Below, piece after piece: positions 37,301 to 50,400 of a stretch of 64,000 nt of DNA. Numbering within the stretch: position 1 is the stretch's first letter; each line of letters starts with the position of its first letter. Location of the stretch: positions 5,597,392 through 5,661,391 of the forward strand of contig VZSR01003803.1 of assembly GCA_013398615.1 (NCBI GenBank), in the 5' to 3' direction. The notes beneath the pieces were generated by a model. That model did no database searches. It was not told the DNA's origin and saw nothing but the letters and a program-made list of their open reading frames with translations. The stretch is from Brachypodius melanocephalos. Its lineage: Eukaryota; Chordata; Aves; Passeriformes; Pycnonotidae. The position numbers and the translations under genes are program-made.

Positions 37301-40300
37301 CATTGAAGTAGGAAACACAAATAGGATTATGTAGCAGCCATTTCCACTGGATGATCAATGTTTTACTTCTCGCTCTTTGCTGTAAGATGATTTTTTGACT
37401 CCCTAGCAATAGTTTATACAGTTACAAAGAGCTTTTTGGTAACATTTTGGCCTTTTCTATAAACTGGATTTGACCCCATTAAATGTCTTTATTGTAGGCT
37501 TCAACAGCTAGGGAGATTCCTAGCTTCACCTTACAATCTTTTGGAAAGAAATAGGCATTGAAAGAGAATGGATTATTTCACCCTGAACTGATCATCTCAG
37601 ACGAGACACCTAATAGAAGGCATCCAGTTTTTGCTCTCAAATCCCTAAATCTTTCAACTGACTAAGGGAGGCTGATGATGACAGAGATTTATTCAGAGCA
37701 GGCATCCAAAACTGAAACAAAGTGATCCAATGCTCTTGCAGGTTTTTCCCAGGGTCTCGTTGTTGAAAGGAAGTGACAAGTGTACACAATTTGTCACTGC
37801 TGCCAGATCTCTACCACTGCAAGCTTCATTCCACCTGCCTTCAGCAAACAAACATTGCAGATCATCATGATGATAAGGAATTAAACATATGTGCAGTGCC
37901 ACCATCCCAACCTCCACAGCTATAAAAATATCCTGTCTGTATCAGTTGTAAGTGTTCAGTTGAAATGAATTACCCACTGGAATGTTAAATAAAGGTTATC
38001 TAATACTTTATTTTGGAGGTGGGGGAGGGATTTCTAACCTCAATCACATAATAATATTGAACGAGCTGCATTTCAATCTTGTTGGCCAATAAAACATTGA
38101 TTACACAGCTGATGCCACAGTAGAAAAATTATATCTCTCTGAGAAAGCTTGTGAACATTTCACACAACAAAGGAAGTGTACTGTGCATAGAAATATTATG
38201 CAATGTGTTACACAAAACTAACATAGCGTGGAGTGTATTATTTCCTAATATTTGTTTTTATAGTACTTCTAAGAGGTCTGTAAGTCATCTGTTTAGCCTG
38301 AAGAAATACCTCCTGATTGTTACAAAGCCAGCAAAACCTGCAGCTCAGAATGCATAGGCTTTCACTAACACTCCTGAAAATTTTAGAGGCCAGCTAAATC
38401 TCAGCCCTGGTGGAGCCTGTGGCAAGCTTCACAGATCCAAATTCTGGTTTCTTCTGCACATGTGTTCATTTGACCCTGATATATTAACCCTTGCTAAGTC
38501 ATATTTAATAGAGCTTCTGATGTACTCATTCATTACCACTTCAGAAATTCGTCTCTGAGAGAAATAGAAATTCTGCAAGTTCTTTACAGTTCTCTTATTT
38601 AGTTCATATTTGGAAAAATTGACAAATACTTTTTTCCTTTTCTGGATTTTTGAAATTAGATTTTTAGGAAGTCGAACAAACATAGATCCCTGATAGCCAT
38701 GCTCCTAAATGCTCCTGTGATAATCCTCTCTCTATGCCCTAGCTGGCCATATCCAAGGAAATAGAGTTTTCCTTTTTTTTCCAAGGAGCTGCATTTCAAA
38801 AACATACAAATATATTTCTCTGTGAGGTCTCTAGCTGTTTTTGCAAAGAAATTTAATGAACTTTCTTTTTGGCTAAGGCCTTCAAAACACATTCCACCTT
38901 CCTTCCCTTTCTTGGCATTTGAATGCTGTTTAATCAGTCACAAACACTAAACAAAATGAAAGAACCAGGAGAGGAAATGTGGGATCAAATTATCTAGTTC
39001 TTTTCATGCTTTATTCCAGAAATCATCAGTGAGAGATTGTGTGATTGGTTCCAATCTCATTTAATAGCCAGCTAAAAACCTTTCTTAAAGAAGCCAGTAA
39101 CATTCAGTGACTCTGAGCACAAAAGGGCATTCAGGGATTTTGTTTCTCAGTCCAAGGAAAGTGTTCAGAATCCTTTCCGATAAGATCATTCAGCAGCTTT
39201 AATTTCTCATTAGAGCAGTTTTCAAGAAGTCTAAAGTCAGATTTCCATTCAGAGGCATCTTGTGAATACAAGTTACTGTGCTGGTAAAGTGTTTGCTAAT
39301 TAAAAGAACATGTGGTACAGATGCATGTGTTCTCTTGATCCACTTTAGATAAGTGTGCTTGCCCTCCTTGGAGCACTCTGGGGTGTGTTTTACCGTGTTC
39401 TTTCTCAGATGGAGCACCTAATAACCTGTGTGGCTATTGGATGAACAGGTACTGAACAGTCCTCAGGCAGTATAGGCATGTTTCTGACTTGATAATAAAA
39501 TGTGGAAAATTCATATACCTTTAAAGAAAGGGAGAAAATCACTTAGAGTAATCAAAATCTGAGGTAGCAATGGGTCTCAGCTCACATGTACAATGGCATG
39601 TACAAACACCAAGCATTGCTTACTGCTCTTATGCAAACTTTGTTGTTAGCATTACATTGTGGACTGAGAAGAAACAAGCTACACTTTTCCCACTCCAGCT
39701 CTGAGGCTCTGCTTCGGGAGAGAAGGGGTGGGGAAGGAGTGCAATCTTGACTTTTATCTCCCTCACCCTGGGCAAGATGAGCAGATGTTTCTGGTATGAG
39801 GTTTGACTTCAGCCTCAGAAGAGAGAATAGAAAATATGGACTTTCCAAATAAGTGCTTCTGAATATTAACTTGCTCCCTTTGCTCTAGATTCAGAGTGAT
39901 TCCCCACTTTTTCCCTTGAGAGAAAATAATAAAAAGAAAATCAAAGAGAACTTTCTTTTAAAGCCACTGCCTTGCAGCTCCATCACACCCTTGTTCAGCC
40001 ATAGCCAAGGTAAGAAACTGCCCTTGCCACATCATTTTGGGAGCCCAGAGCCAACAGCTTTCCCTGAAAAGGCTCTGCTTTCAGTGCCAGCCCACAAGTA
40101 AAAGGCACTCAGTAAAGTGTGAGATGACAAATAGCAGGGCCCAAACCAAAAACTAGAAGCCCATAACTGTGTTTGGAAAGGAGAAGGAGACAAGGGAGTG
40201 AGATGCCTGATAGTTTTCTTGTGTAGTATGGGAAATCTCACTCGTAACACATTAAATTCTTATGCTTTTCTGCTACACGCAGCTTTTGTGCTAAGCCCCC

Positions 40301-42179
40301 ATTTTCATGATTTATTCCTGAACAAGTGCTTCCTCTTGGATATCACATAGATGGAAGCAAGGTCCTTTACAGACATGGTAGATGTTTAGACCAATGAGTA
40401 GCTGAGAACCCTGAAGTACCCAGATGGATTTAATTTTCCAAAACTTATCTTCCTGGAAAGCTAAGTTTCTCAACAGAGTAAAAGCCACAGGATTACCCCA
40501 ATGTATTACCTTATACTTGACTCCCCTAAGAGGTGTAAGCAAAAGCTTTGACACAAAACACTCCACTTATGGCAATAAATCCAAATATGTCCAGGAATGT
40601 TCCCATACCCTGAACAAAGTCATCTTTGCTAATAACCCATTAGACTGTTCCCCAGTATTCACATGGGCTTTTCACCCCCTCTCTTTTACTGAAATCCCAA
40701 GTGCATCCTAGATGTTCAACTGCCCAGGAACCATTCCCAAAAGGTAGCTGGCTTCACCCTGTCTTGGTGGCTTGAGCACCTACCTACTGCAAATGGGAGC
40801 TGATCCAGGACAATAGACCTCCACACCCAGAAGTTTTCACCACCATGCTTAACCTGGTGAGATAAACACAGATCAAGTAGGTTAAGGTGCTAAATTAATA
40901 TCTAGCAGACAAATAAGAGTATTCTATTTCTCCCTGTCCTGGAGTATCCCAGTATTGCTAAGGTCAATGTCAGGATTCTAGCATCCATGAGAATTAATTT
41001 AGTTCTATTTATGTAGAGTTTGAGAAGTCTGATGATAGGTTTGGACATTTTGACCAAGCTCTGTGTGCCAATCTTTAATATTGGCTGTATTGTTCCCACA
41101 ATCTCTTTAGAAAATACAAACACCCATTTGCCAACAAAAGACAAGGCTGACATATTTGCATTACCAGAACTGAATGCAGCTGAAAATTCAGTCTTGTGTG
41201 GCATAGGAAGTATATTATTTGAATCTTAACTGCAAAAGTCTCAGCCAGTGGGATAATAAATTCTGAAAGAAAATAGAGCAAGGCCTTTGCATTCTCTACC
41301 TTGCATCTGTTTCTTGAAATAAAAAGCAGGTTGTGGCTATTCTTTGTCACACTCAGTAGCATATAAAATGTGAAAAGGATTTTTGGGTTCCAGTCCACAG
41401 CTGTTAATAATTCTTTGACAAACCTCTGTTTATGCCTCATTTCCAAGTTGAATGTGGTTCTACAGGAGTTGCACATGGACTTGCAGAATGGACTGAGTTT
41501 TGAAAATAACCTCTGATTAACTAAAATGAAACCCCTGCACATGTATAATTTGGTCTCCCATTTCTTTCTAATTATTTGGTGCAAGATATATATTGATTTG
41601 CTAGCGTGATTGGATTACAGCGTGCTTGTCACTTATAAGTCCTGCATGGCTTACAGAATTGACAATATTTTTTAAAATTCATTTTAATTTTAGACTTCTC
41701 CCTTTAAAAGTAAGATATATGTTTGTTGCCAAGAGATTAAACCCTACTTTGTCCATGAATATCCTTCTGAATTATCCTTATTAATCATTGTTGTCACAGC
41801 AAAGTGACTGGAGGCAAAACAGAAAGTCAGCAGTGATTAAAATAAATGATGAGAGAAACAGAGCAATTGCACGGACACAGTACTTTTAATCTATAATGAA
41901 GACTGATGCTTACACCGGAAACAAAACTATCCTGGTGGTCTTCAACTGCTCTTCAATCGATATCCCATCTGCATCTCAAAAAGCAAGCTTGATTCTGTCT
42001 CAATTCACAGAGGGAGATGGTTGCTCATGATCGAGGCTGTCAGCTGGCTCTAAGTGACATCGTTCCATTGGTTTTCATGGAGTTACGCTGCTTTAGGCTG
42101 GCTTAAGACCTCAATATACATAGCAGGGGTGTCAAAGGGCAGGGGAAAGGTATGTGGAACACCTGTCTGGATACAGCGG
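34321..42179. other. Non-repetitive sequence, no gene seen
   Basis: With the preceding block this completes about 13 kb without any recognisable interspersed repeat. I see no exon, RNA gene or promoter. The open frame 41075-41584 (-, 169 codons) runs through AT-rich sequence, is overlapped on the + strand by 41020-41229 and resembles no known protein. Sequence around 41900-42060 retains several CpG and is mentioned in the findings. Confidence 0.5.
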
Positions 42180-42370
42180 GACACTCACCTCTTCTGACCC
42201 GCTGGTTCTGCTGTGTTTGATGCACCCCAGGATGTGGTCTGCCCTCTTGGCAGCCGGGGCACACTGCTGGCTCACGCTGAGCTGCTGCTGACCAGCACTC
42301 CCAGACTGCTCCTTACAGAGCTGCTCTCCAGGCACTCCTCTCCCAATTCACACTTATAGCCAGCAATACA
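42180..42370 (-). mobile_element. CR1 LINE internal fragment, reversed
   Basis: On the minus strand this encodes SQQCAPAAKRADHILGCIKHS (about 42214-42276), which corresponds to the C-terminal part of CR1 ORF2, where the usual form is SQQCALAAKRAN-ILGCIK-S. DNA landmarks on the + strand are ttgatgcaccccaggatgtg (42218-42237) and cacactgctggctcacgctg (42260-42279). Neither the upstream RT core nor the CR1 3' end is attached, so this is an internal fragment cut at both ends. The associated open frame 42132-42335 has lost its downstream coding part. Limits are approximate. Confidence 0.85.
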
Positions 42371-42458
42371 TGCTTGTTCTGGCATTTTTTCTGCCCCATT
42401 TCAATACTACTGTTCTTCAGCCCTGTGTCAGGGAGAAGAGGTGTCACAGGGCAGGTGC

Positions 42459-42517
42459 TTTACAAATGCTACTACAAATTTTTTTACAATTTTACTACAA
42501 ATTTATTTACAAATGCT
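42459..42517. repeat. AT-rich short repeat (TTTACAAATGCT / ACTACAAATT)
   Basis: tttacaaatgct occurs at 42459-42470 and 42506-42517, and actacaaatt at 42471-42480 and 42494-42503. The pattern is a partly decayed tandem duplication of about 23-24 bases. Confidence 0.75.
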
Positions 42518-44287
42518 AAAAATTCAATGCTACTTTGCTGAAGCACAACTCCAGTGAGTTCCTCCCCCAATTTTAGGACTGCCTGAATCAGCTGTAACTG
42601 CCATTATGTCAGATTTTACCACTTGTAAAACAAGGATAGTGTTACCTGCCACCTTTGTTTTGCAGAGTGGAGCCTCCATAGGAAAAGTGTTACATAAATA
42701 TTCCACATTTACCATTTCAAATAGTAAATCAAGGGCAGGACAAGTACAGAGAGCCAGAGCAAGTCTTAAATCTGCAGCCATAAGCAGAGTTGTGTGTGCA
42801 AAATGTTTCAAAAATAATTTGAAAATGTGGGAACAATTCTCTGCAGTGAAGGAATAAGAGTAATTGCAGAAGCACAGGGGTGAGATGGGAATCGTGGGAA
42901 TTACCACTCACACAAAATTAACTGCAACAGTGTTTTTCAAGCACACAGGACATGAGTATGAAATATTAGTCAAAAGGGCTGGAAAAGTGGTCCAGCAGAG
43001 CTGTAGCAAAAGCCAGAGTTTTGGTGGCTACTGTTAGAAATTGAGGTCTTTATGGTCCTGCTTCGTATGGACTAAATTAACATTACTGACAGGATTCTGC
43101 TTATATTGGAAGGATTCATTTCCCCACCAAAAAAAAAAGAAAAAAATTACTGCAGCAGCTAAATCCATAGGAAAATCTCAATTAAATAAAGAATTAGGTC
43201 ATTGTATATGATTTCAGACAGCCATCACACAAGTGATCCATGGGAGTACAGTGGTTCCTGGAAGTCAGGCAGTACGATATCCTTAATTTTTCTGAAGAGG
43301 TACAACTCCAGTTCCAGATGCAGGTCAGGTAAATGTTCTTCACTTCAAAACATACACAGGAAGATTGGTAAATGTTAAGCAGGACTGATTGTACTTCCAT
43401 AAAAAAATATACTGAGGTACATAGAAAATGTGACATGGCCCATCTTCCTGGCTTGGAGTATGCCTTGAGTGAAAGGGGAGCTCAGTCTTGGACACAGCAG
43501 AACCACTACAGGTGTACTCTGGATTTGAAAAGCACGTGCAAAAGATATTTGACTACTGGGTACTGCTCAGTACAGCTCTATCAAGAACTCTCTGATTACA
43601 GGTTAAGAACATCTGTTAATGAAAAAGCAATTCTTCCCCAAAAAAAGAAGGTTTGCAGGAAAGGTTGTTTCTCTTTAGACAAGTTTCATAGGATTTCCCT
43701 GTGGTAGAAGAGGAGAAGCCCCAAAATACTTAGGTAATTAACGTGGAAAGTGATAAAATAAGTTACCTATTAAGCTGAACAAAGACAGGGTATGTCCCAC
43801 TTCCTTAAAGGGATAGTTGTGGTTGTGACCCCTCTAACAAACACCTCCTCTGTGCTTTCCTAATGGCAAAGGAGGAGGCTGCATGCTGAGGCCACGGACA
43901 GTGACATGGGACAATTTTGTGCAGGAGCAGTACACAGCACCACAAAAAGCAGTGCTCCTCCTGGGCTCATGCCTGACAGAAATTCCAGTGGTGGCCAGAA
44001 CTGCTGCAGGCACTCCTGGAAATTGCTGAGGCTCCTTAATGTCCAATAAAATACAAGCAAATCCAGCCTGTGCACATCTGTTGAAAAACATGTTCAACAT
44101 TGTGAAGTGACTCTCAGAGTCTGAAATGTGAGAACTTGGTGCCTGGAACTGGTATTTGAAGGTCAAGAATTTGAAGATAGTTTCCCTCTTTACGTGTGAT
44201 ATCTGCAAGACAATAACCTTACACAAACATCATGTTCTTTCTCATGCAGACATCAACTATAGCTCAGACAGGAGAGAAAAATAGAAC
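42518..44287. other. Non-repetitive sequence between CR1 pieces
   Basis: No gene is supported. Antisense-overlapping frames at 42530-42907 (-) and 42606-42857 (+) match nothing I know. A small poly-A/GAAAA tract occurs at 43127-43147. The frames at 43834-44226 (-) are also unsupported. Confidence 0.5.
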
Positions 44288-44420
44288 TGTAGAATCATAA
44301 TTCGTGGAATCATAGCAAGATTTTAGTTCATAGAGCCCTTAAAGATCACCTAATTCCAACCTTCCTACCATGGGCAGGGATACCACCCACTACTCACCCA
44401 TGAACAGCTTCACACCTAGC
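44288..44420 (-). mobile_element. CR1 LINE 3' terminus, reversed
   Basis: The + strand shows the reversed CR1 end: gtagaatcataattcgtgga (44289-44308), then catagagcccttaaagatca (44329-44348), cctaattccaacc (44349-44361) and ccatgggcagggataccacc (44369-44388). This matches the classic order tail, 'ttaaagatcatctagttccaacc', 'ccatgggcagggacacc'. Only about 130 bases of the LINE are present. Confidence 0.92.
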
Positions 44421-47400
44421 TGTTGGAGTCCAAAATACGCCCAGGATGTATACTTAGGGAGGAGTTTTCTTTTCTTGTAAAAATACTCAGAGTCATCAGG
44501 ACATATAATTCTTCAAAGCCCAGAGGTATTTGCAGTTATTAACAGTATTTTCTGTAACTTCTAAATCTCAGACCTCTGACAACCAGAAAATAACAGAGAT
44601 AAGCCATGTATATATTATTTACCCAAACAACTTTAATTCTGCTGACCCTGACTGAAATGATAGAAAGGAAGAAGCACCTGCCAGTAGTTTAGCTGCACCC
44701 AGTTTATTAACTATAAGTGTCCTGTAGGGCTGAAGATAAAATGGAGCAATCAGGAGAGCTGTGATTGTGATGTAAAGTGCTTCAGGCATCCTCTATGTGT
44801 CTGGAGAAATGAAGAGTTGCAAATGTACCTCAGCAGGGGCTGTGGTGCCTCATTTCAGCAGTGTGCTGAATAGATTGTGCCAGGAGTTTAGCATAATTTC
44901 TCCTTTTGTCTTGGGGATTATAATCTGTTAAATGTGAGATGAGTGAAATCTGTGGATTTTTATACTTGGAAAAAGAAAGAGGGGTGTTAGATGGCATTGT
45001 CTATGAAAGGTGAGGGGATTACCAAATGAAAGTGAAGAACCCTAAATATTAGCAGATGTGTGGCTTTTTCAGAGCAGGGAACATGTTACATCAGGCATTT
45101 CCCACTCTATCCATTTGCAGTACAGGGAGCATGCATGTGCGGTAAAGGCACAGCACACCACTCAGAGATGACAGAATTGTGGATGTGCTGCTCACCTGCA
45201 TTTGCTTCTAGAGATCCAAGGTGATGGAACTCAACACTGCAGAAGCATGTGGGGCATTGTGGAAAGCCTTGTGTCTAATTAACACGTTCTGCCACTCTGT
45301 GTCCAAGGGGCTGGTTTGCTTCTTCTGGTAGGTTGGTTTTTAGCTCATCTTCCTGCTTTTGATGGAGAAAGGCTGGAAGGGCAACAGGAAATCAGGGTCT
45401 TGTTTCAGCAAGAAAAAACATGCTTTTCAGAGAAAATAGTAATCACGCACAAAATAGTTTTGCATGGAGATATTGCTGTGTTTAGCTAGAAATAAGGGAC
45501 ACAACCTTCTTCTGGAACACTCCCTTGCCTGCTGTTTACAGTGTAAGCATGGTGTGAAGGATATGAATACACTTGGAAGTGCTTCCAAAGGGTTCATTAG
45601 ATGCCTGAAATAATCCCAAATGTAGTCTGTGTCCTCGCATGTTCGCACTTCTATTCCAAGGTGGGAACAATGAGTGGTAATTACAGGTGTGAAAATCATC
45701 TCTCTAAATACAGTTCTCTCGGCAGAATGAGAATACCCATCGGTAGAAATACAGATGCAGGAAGGAAGCTCAAAAAGCTTTGAACTGCTTTCTCACTATC
45801 ACTGCTACACAGCAGCACTAGCACCTGAGAGTCTGTGATGTGCATCAGGGACGCCTGTTCTCAGCTACTCTATCCAACCAGTCTCTTTTGAGTACATTTC
45901 AAGAACCCTTTTTATCCTCTATTCCCTTTCCAGAGAGACAAGACAAAACATACAAAAGAACAGAAGTCCTAGGATTCATAGGCATTCATAAAAGACAGAA
46001 AAAGGAAATGCAAAAGCCTCTGTTAGATTGACAGTTGCAGGCAATTCACACATTTCCAAAACCAGAGCACACCAGAACATGCAGGAAGGTAACCTCACGC
46101 ATCCCTCTCATAGTGATTGTTAGATCCCATGAGAAAGTAAAGTCCCCACATCCCACCTATGCCCTCCCATCTTGCTGTGGGCATGGTCCCTTAGCTCAGG
46201 ACCAGTAAACTCTTTCTTCTATACCATGAGTTCTTCCTTCTCTCTTTGAAAGCATTTCTATTTGTAGCTCACTTTATTTTGCAAGTACACCCTTAATTTC
46301 CTGCTGAGTTCAGATGAGTTTATTCCCCACTCTCACTATCCCCTACAAGAGTATTCAAGAGTGACAGATACACAGAGGATGACAATATGAATAGCTTATA
46401 GCAATACAGTGATTTTCCTTTTGGTTCAACACAATGGAAACACATTAGGAAAAGAGAGAAAAGCCATCCACTGTGTTTTCAAAAAAGAGTGAGCTCATTT
46501 TCAGACATTGTACATAGAAGAGCAATTAGATGTTTTTCATGGTAAAGTGAATATTCAGTTCTTAAAAATATAGTCTGGTGTCATCAACAAACTAATCTGC
46601 AGAAATACAGAGGCTATCAATTCTGTTCTTCACTTTAAAACTTTGATTTAAAGTGTGATTTAAAGGCCATTAATGTCAGCGGAAGACTTTCCACTGACTT
46701 CTAAAGGATTTTTCATCAGGCCATTACAGATGTAACATTCCTGGGTCCATGGAAGAAATAGAAGTCAGACATGAAAATTAAATCACTTAACTGTGGATTG
46801 TGGACAGAAGCAAAACACATCCAGCATATTAAAATGAAACATGACTTTTCCTCTAACACTTGGAGAAAAAAGAAATGCAACACACTAACATTATAATAAA
46901 TCACCTATTCAAGCATTTGTGTATGCTTAAGTGGCAGACATTAAGATATTTTCAGACAGACAACTCCATCCTGTTATTTGGCACCTTTTTGCCACAGTTG
47001 TCTTCTGCTTAATTCTAGTCACACCTCTCCTTCTTTGATAGGGCTCTTGTAAAGTCACCTTGTGGTTCTCACACAGCCTGATCCCTTTTTTCCTTTACAG
47101 CCAGCCTCATCTGCCTGCCATGTCATTACACGAAAACTCCACCAGAAAGATGTGCTTGGAGGCTGTGGATTAACCGTGGGGTATTTGCAAGTTAGCCTTT
47201 GTAGGGATGAGAAACAACAGGGCAAGACTAACTGCTGGAGGATTAAATGTAATGGCCACCCAGCTACAGTTTTCCAATGTATTATCAGCTCAGCTTGCTG
47301 GTAGGAGAGACAATATTATGAGGAACGAAAGCTAGTACCTCTGCCTCTGGTTTTTATTCAAACTGAAAGCCTGCAGATGAAAAATACCATACCCTAGCCA

Positions 47401-50400
47401 TCAGATTTTCCTCTGTTCTGAGAAAGATACCACAGTTCTCCTGGAGCTAATGGGGTTTGCCACTAGTACAGTTGTCATTTCCTACTTGGCCATAGGTGCG
47501 GGGAAGCTTTCACACCTCTTGTGTGGTCTGCTAGCCAACATAATGCTAGCTAATGTTCTTTCATGTAAATTGCTAAAATAAGCAAAATAACAGCTTTTTC
47601 TGATCTGTAATTTTAAAGAGAGAGAGAAAAAAAGCCATTCATAGGGATAAGGAGGGAGAAGAAGAACTGACCCAGAAGAAATTTCCCCTTCTTCTCCCAC
47701 CCTGCTATAACTCTCTGAAAAGTTTGTCTAAGAGAAGTTGAAAGTTTCAAATGATGCCATGACTCCTGGATCTCTATCTTTCATGAAAACAAAAGAAGAA
47801 CGAAGATTTCCTTGAAAAGATCAGAATAGAAAGAAATAATCATCATTGCAATTACACTGGAAAGCTGTGGGAGACAGATGGCATCTATGTAATTGAAAAC
47901 TTCTACAACATGGGTATTCAGTTCATGAGTATTGCATACCTCTCTCCATTCCCTACTAGAAAAAAAAATTAATCCTGTTCAGTGTACAGAAGACTGAAAG
48001 GAGACATATGAACCTTCAAAAATGTAAAAGAAAATGATAAATTGTTTTTCATGTTTTCTGGGAGTAGACACAAAAGTTATAGGATTATGTCCTTACAATA
48101 CAGAATCATTCTAAACTCAGAGAATTTCACAAATATTGTTCATGCAAATGGATTGCCTAGAGAGTGATGAACTTCCTGACTGAGGAAAGAGAAGAGGAAG
48201 GTTATCATAGGTAAAGAAGGATAACAATTGATGCAGATGACTGATGTCCCTTTGAATTCTGCTGTTTGATGATTCACCAGTCATCATTATTCATCAGTTG
48301 TGAGCTACTCTAGGCTCAAATCTTTTTTAATGCCTATTACCCCCTTAAGACTTACTAAGATACAAGGCACTACCATGAGATAGAACATCTTTACTTCTAC
48401 CAGTGGCACCCCAATTAGCTCTTGCCATATTTAATGAGAAAGGGCTCCTGGTGATGAGCCCGGTCCTGAATAAATGACCAAACAAAGCATTTACGGTCAT
48501 AGCAGACTGTCTCTTCACCAGAAGGCTTTAAAATAGGAAGGACCATCAAGCTTAAACAGATTTATTGACATGGAAAAACACAGTTATTGTCCTGTCTGTG
48601 GTGGAGGTCAGGCTAAAGTAATATTACCTGTGGTTGCCAGTGAGTGGTGTCTGCACCAACACTTGATGGCTTGCAGACGAGCAGGAATGGAAACTCCTGA
48701 AGGGCAGCAAGTTATATCTGCCTGTTACAGAGTTCAACAATAGTGTAGATGGCCTTTTTGCTGCTCATTTCCCTTGTCTTGACCAATAAATAAGAAAGCT
48801 TGAGCAATTAAACCATGAGGGGGAAAACTTGCTGACTAATGAACTGGATTTTTTCTCATTCCTGACCTTGCTGGGCCATTCCACCAGTTTAGAGGATCAT
48901 TAATCAACAAATCTCTTTCATTTTATCTTTGCCTGGAAAATGAAAAGGTTCACACTTTGTATCAGTGTCATGCACATACAGTTTATAAAGTCATATTCAA
49001 TGAATAAATATACACTTTAATAAGTGGTTTACCAGTTGTTGTTGACCTTGGTAAACAGACTGCCTCTATGCCTCAGTTCTCACTACCACTCCTCCTTTTG
49101 TATTCTGCTCTGTTACTTTTACACAGTATTTACTATTAACAATAAATTTAACATTTTAAAATGTTCCTTCATGTACAATGTGACTACTAAGACTGAAAAT
49201 ATTTTACTTTGAGACTCCTGTTATCTGGAGACAAATACCTTATTTTTTCCTCCATCCTCTTTCTGAAGAGGAACAATAGAAACTGATGTAGCCACTAGCA
49301 AACATATATTAGTCTCTTGGCTTTATTTCTGAAACTTCTCTATTAGAGCCCACTTAATTAGATGCATAAATCCTGTAAATGATGTCAATGTTCATAATTA
49401 AATGAGACAATTGTGAAATCAGCTGCAGCACAAAATGTAGATAAATGTGGGAAGGAACAATAAGGGATTGCTTTATTATAAATCTGCATGACTAACACTA
49501 CCATAGTGATGTAGCAGAGAACCTATAACATCTGCTTCATACATATGAAAATTCAATTAAATTATCAGCCATGAATTACTGTAGCACAAATACCAACAAT
49601 AAAAACTTTGACCTAATTATTTTAAGATTTTTGAGATGAAAAAGGTCATATTTCAGTACAATGAAGATGGTAGATTCATTTTTGTGATACTTAAAAAAGC
49701 TTAATCCTGAAACGTCTTTTAAAAATATATCTTTCACCAATGGAAAGAATACAAAAAAGAATAAATAGACAGATTTAAAATCTACTGCTTTTCAAAATAA
49801 ATTCAAATAACACAAAAATTAAAATAGCACTTAACTGTAAGTTGTTGTAGCAATCAAAGGTCTATTAATTAAAATATTTTATATCAAATCAAAGCCCAAA
49901 TCAGAACTCAAGGTGCATATTACTGTTTCTTAAAAAAAAGTCTACTTTTATGAAATAAGCTGGATGGTACTGTCACTCCAACAGTTTGGTGGAAGAGGAG
50001 TTTAGGGAAAAAATGGCCAGGGAAGAAGGCTTTCAAATGTTTTCATCCTCCCCATCCTCATGCTTAAAGGACCAACAGCAACCTTGGCTTTGCCTGCAAT
50101 ATGCATAAATGCACTTTTATTAGTATATTTACACATGTGACTACACATATATATACAAAATTATATCACTCTCCTTTTTCTTCATTTTGGCCAAGTTTAG
50201 ACTACACTGACTTCTGGTCAGCCTGCCATCCTCAGAGAATATACACCAGACAGATACAATCCCATCAAATCAGAAGTAAATTTTAATATTCATTCCCAAA
50301 TAAATCTTGGTGACAGATGGACTGTTCTTTGCAGGAATAATAATTAGGAGTTGGGTCCTCCAGCTGGATTTGGCAGCCCTCTTGCAAAAGCAATCCTCAA

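Noticed and set aside
41075..41584. 169-codon minus-strand open frame
   Set aside because: AT-rich sequence with no recognisable protein similarity and no flanking splice signals that make sense.
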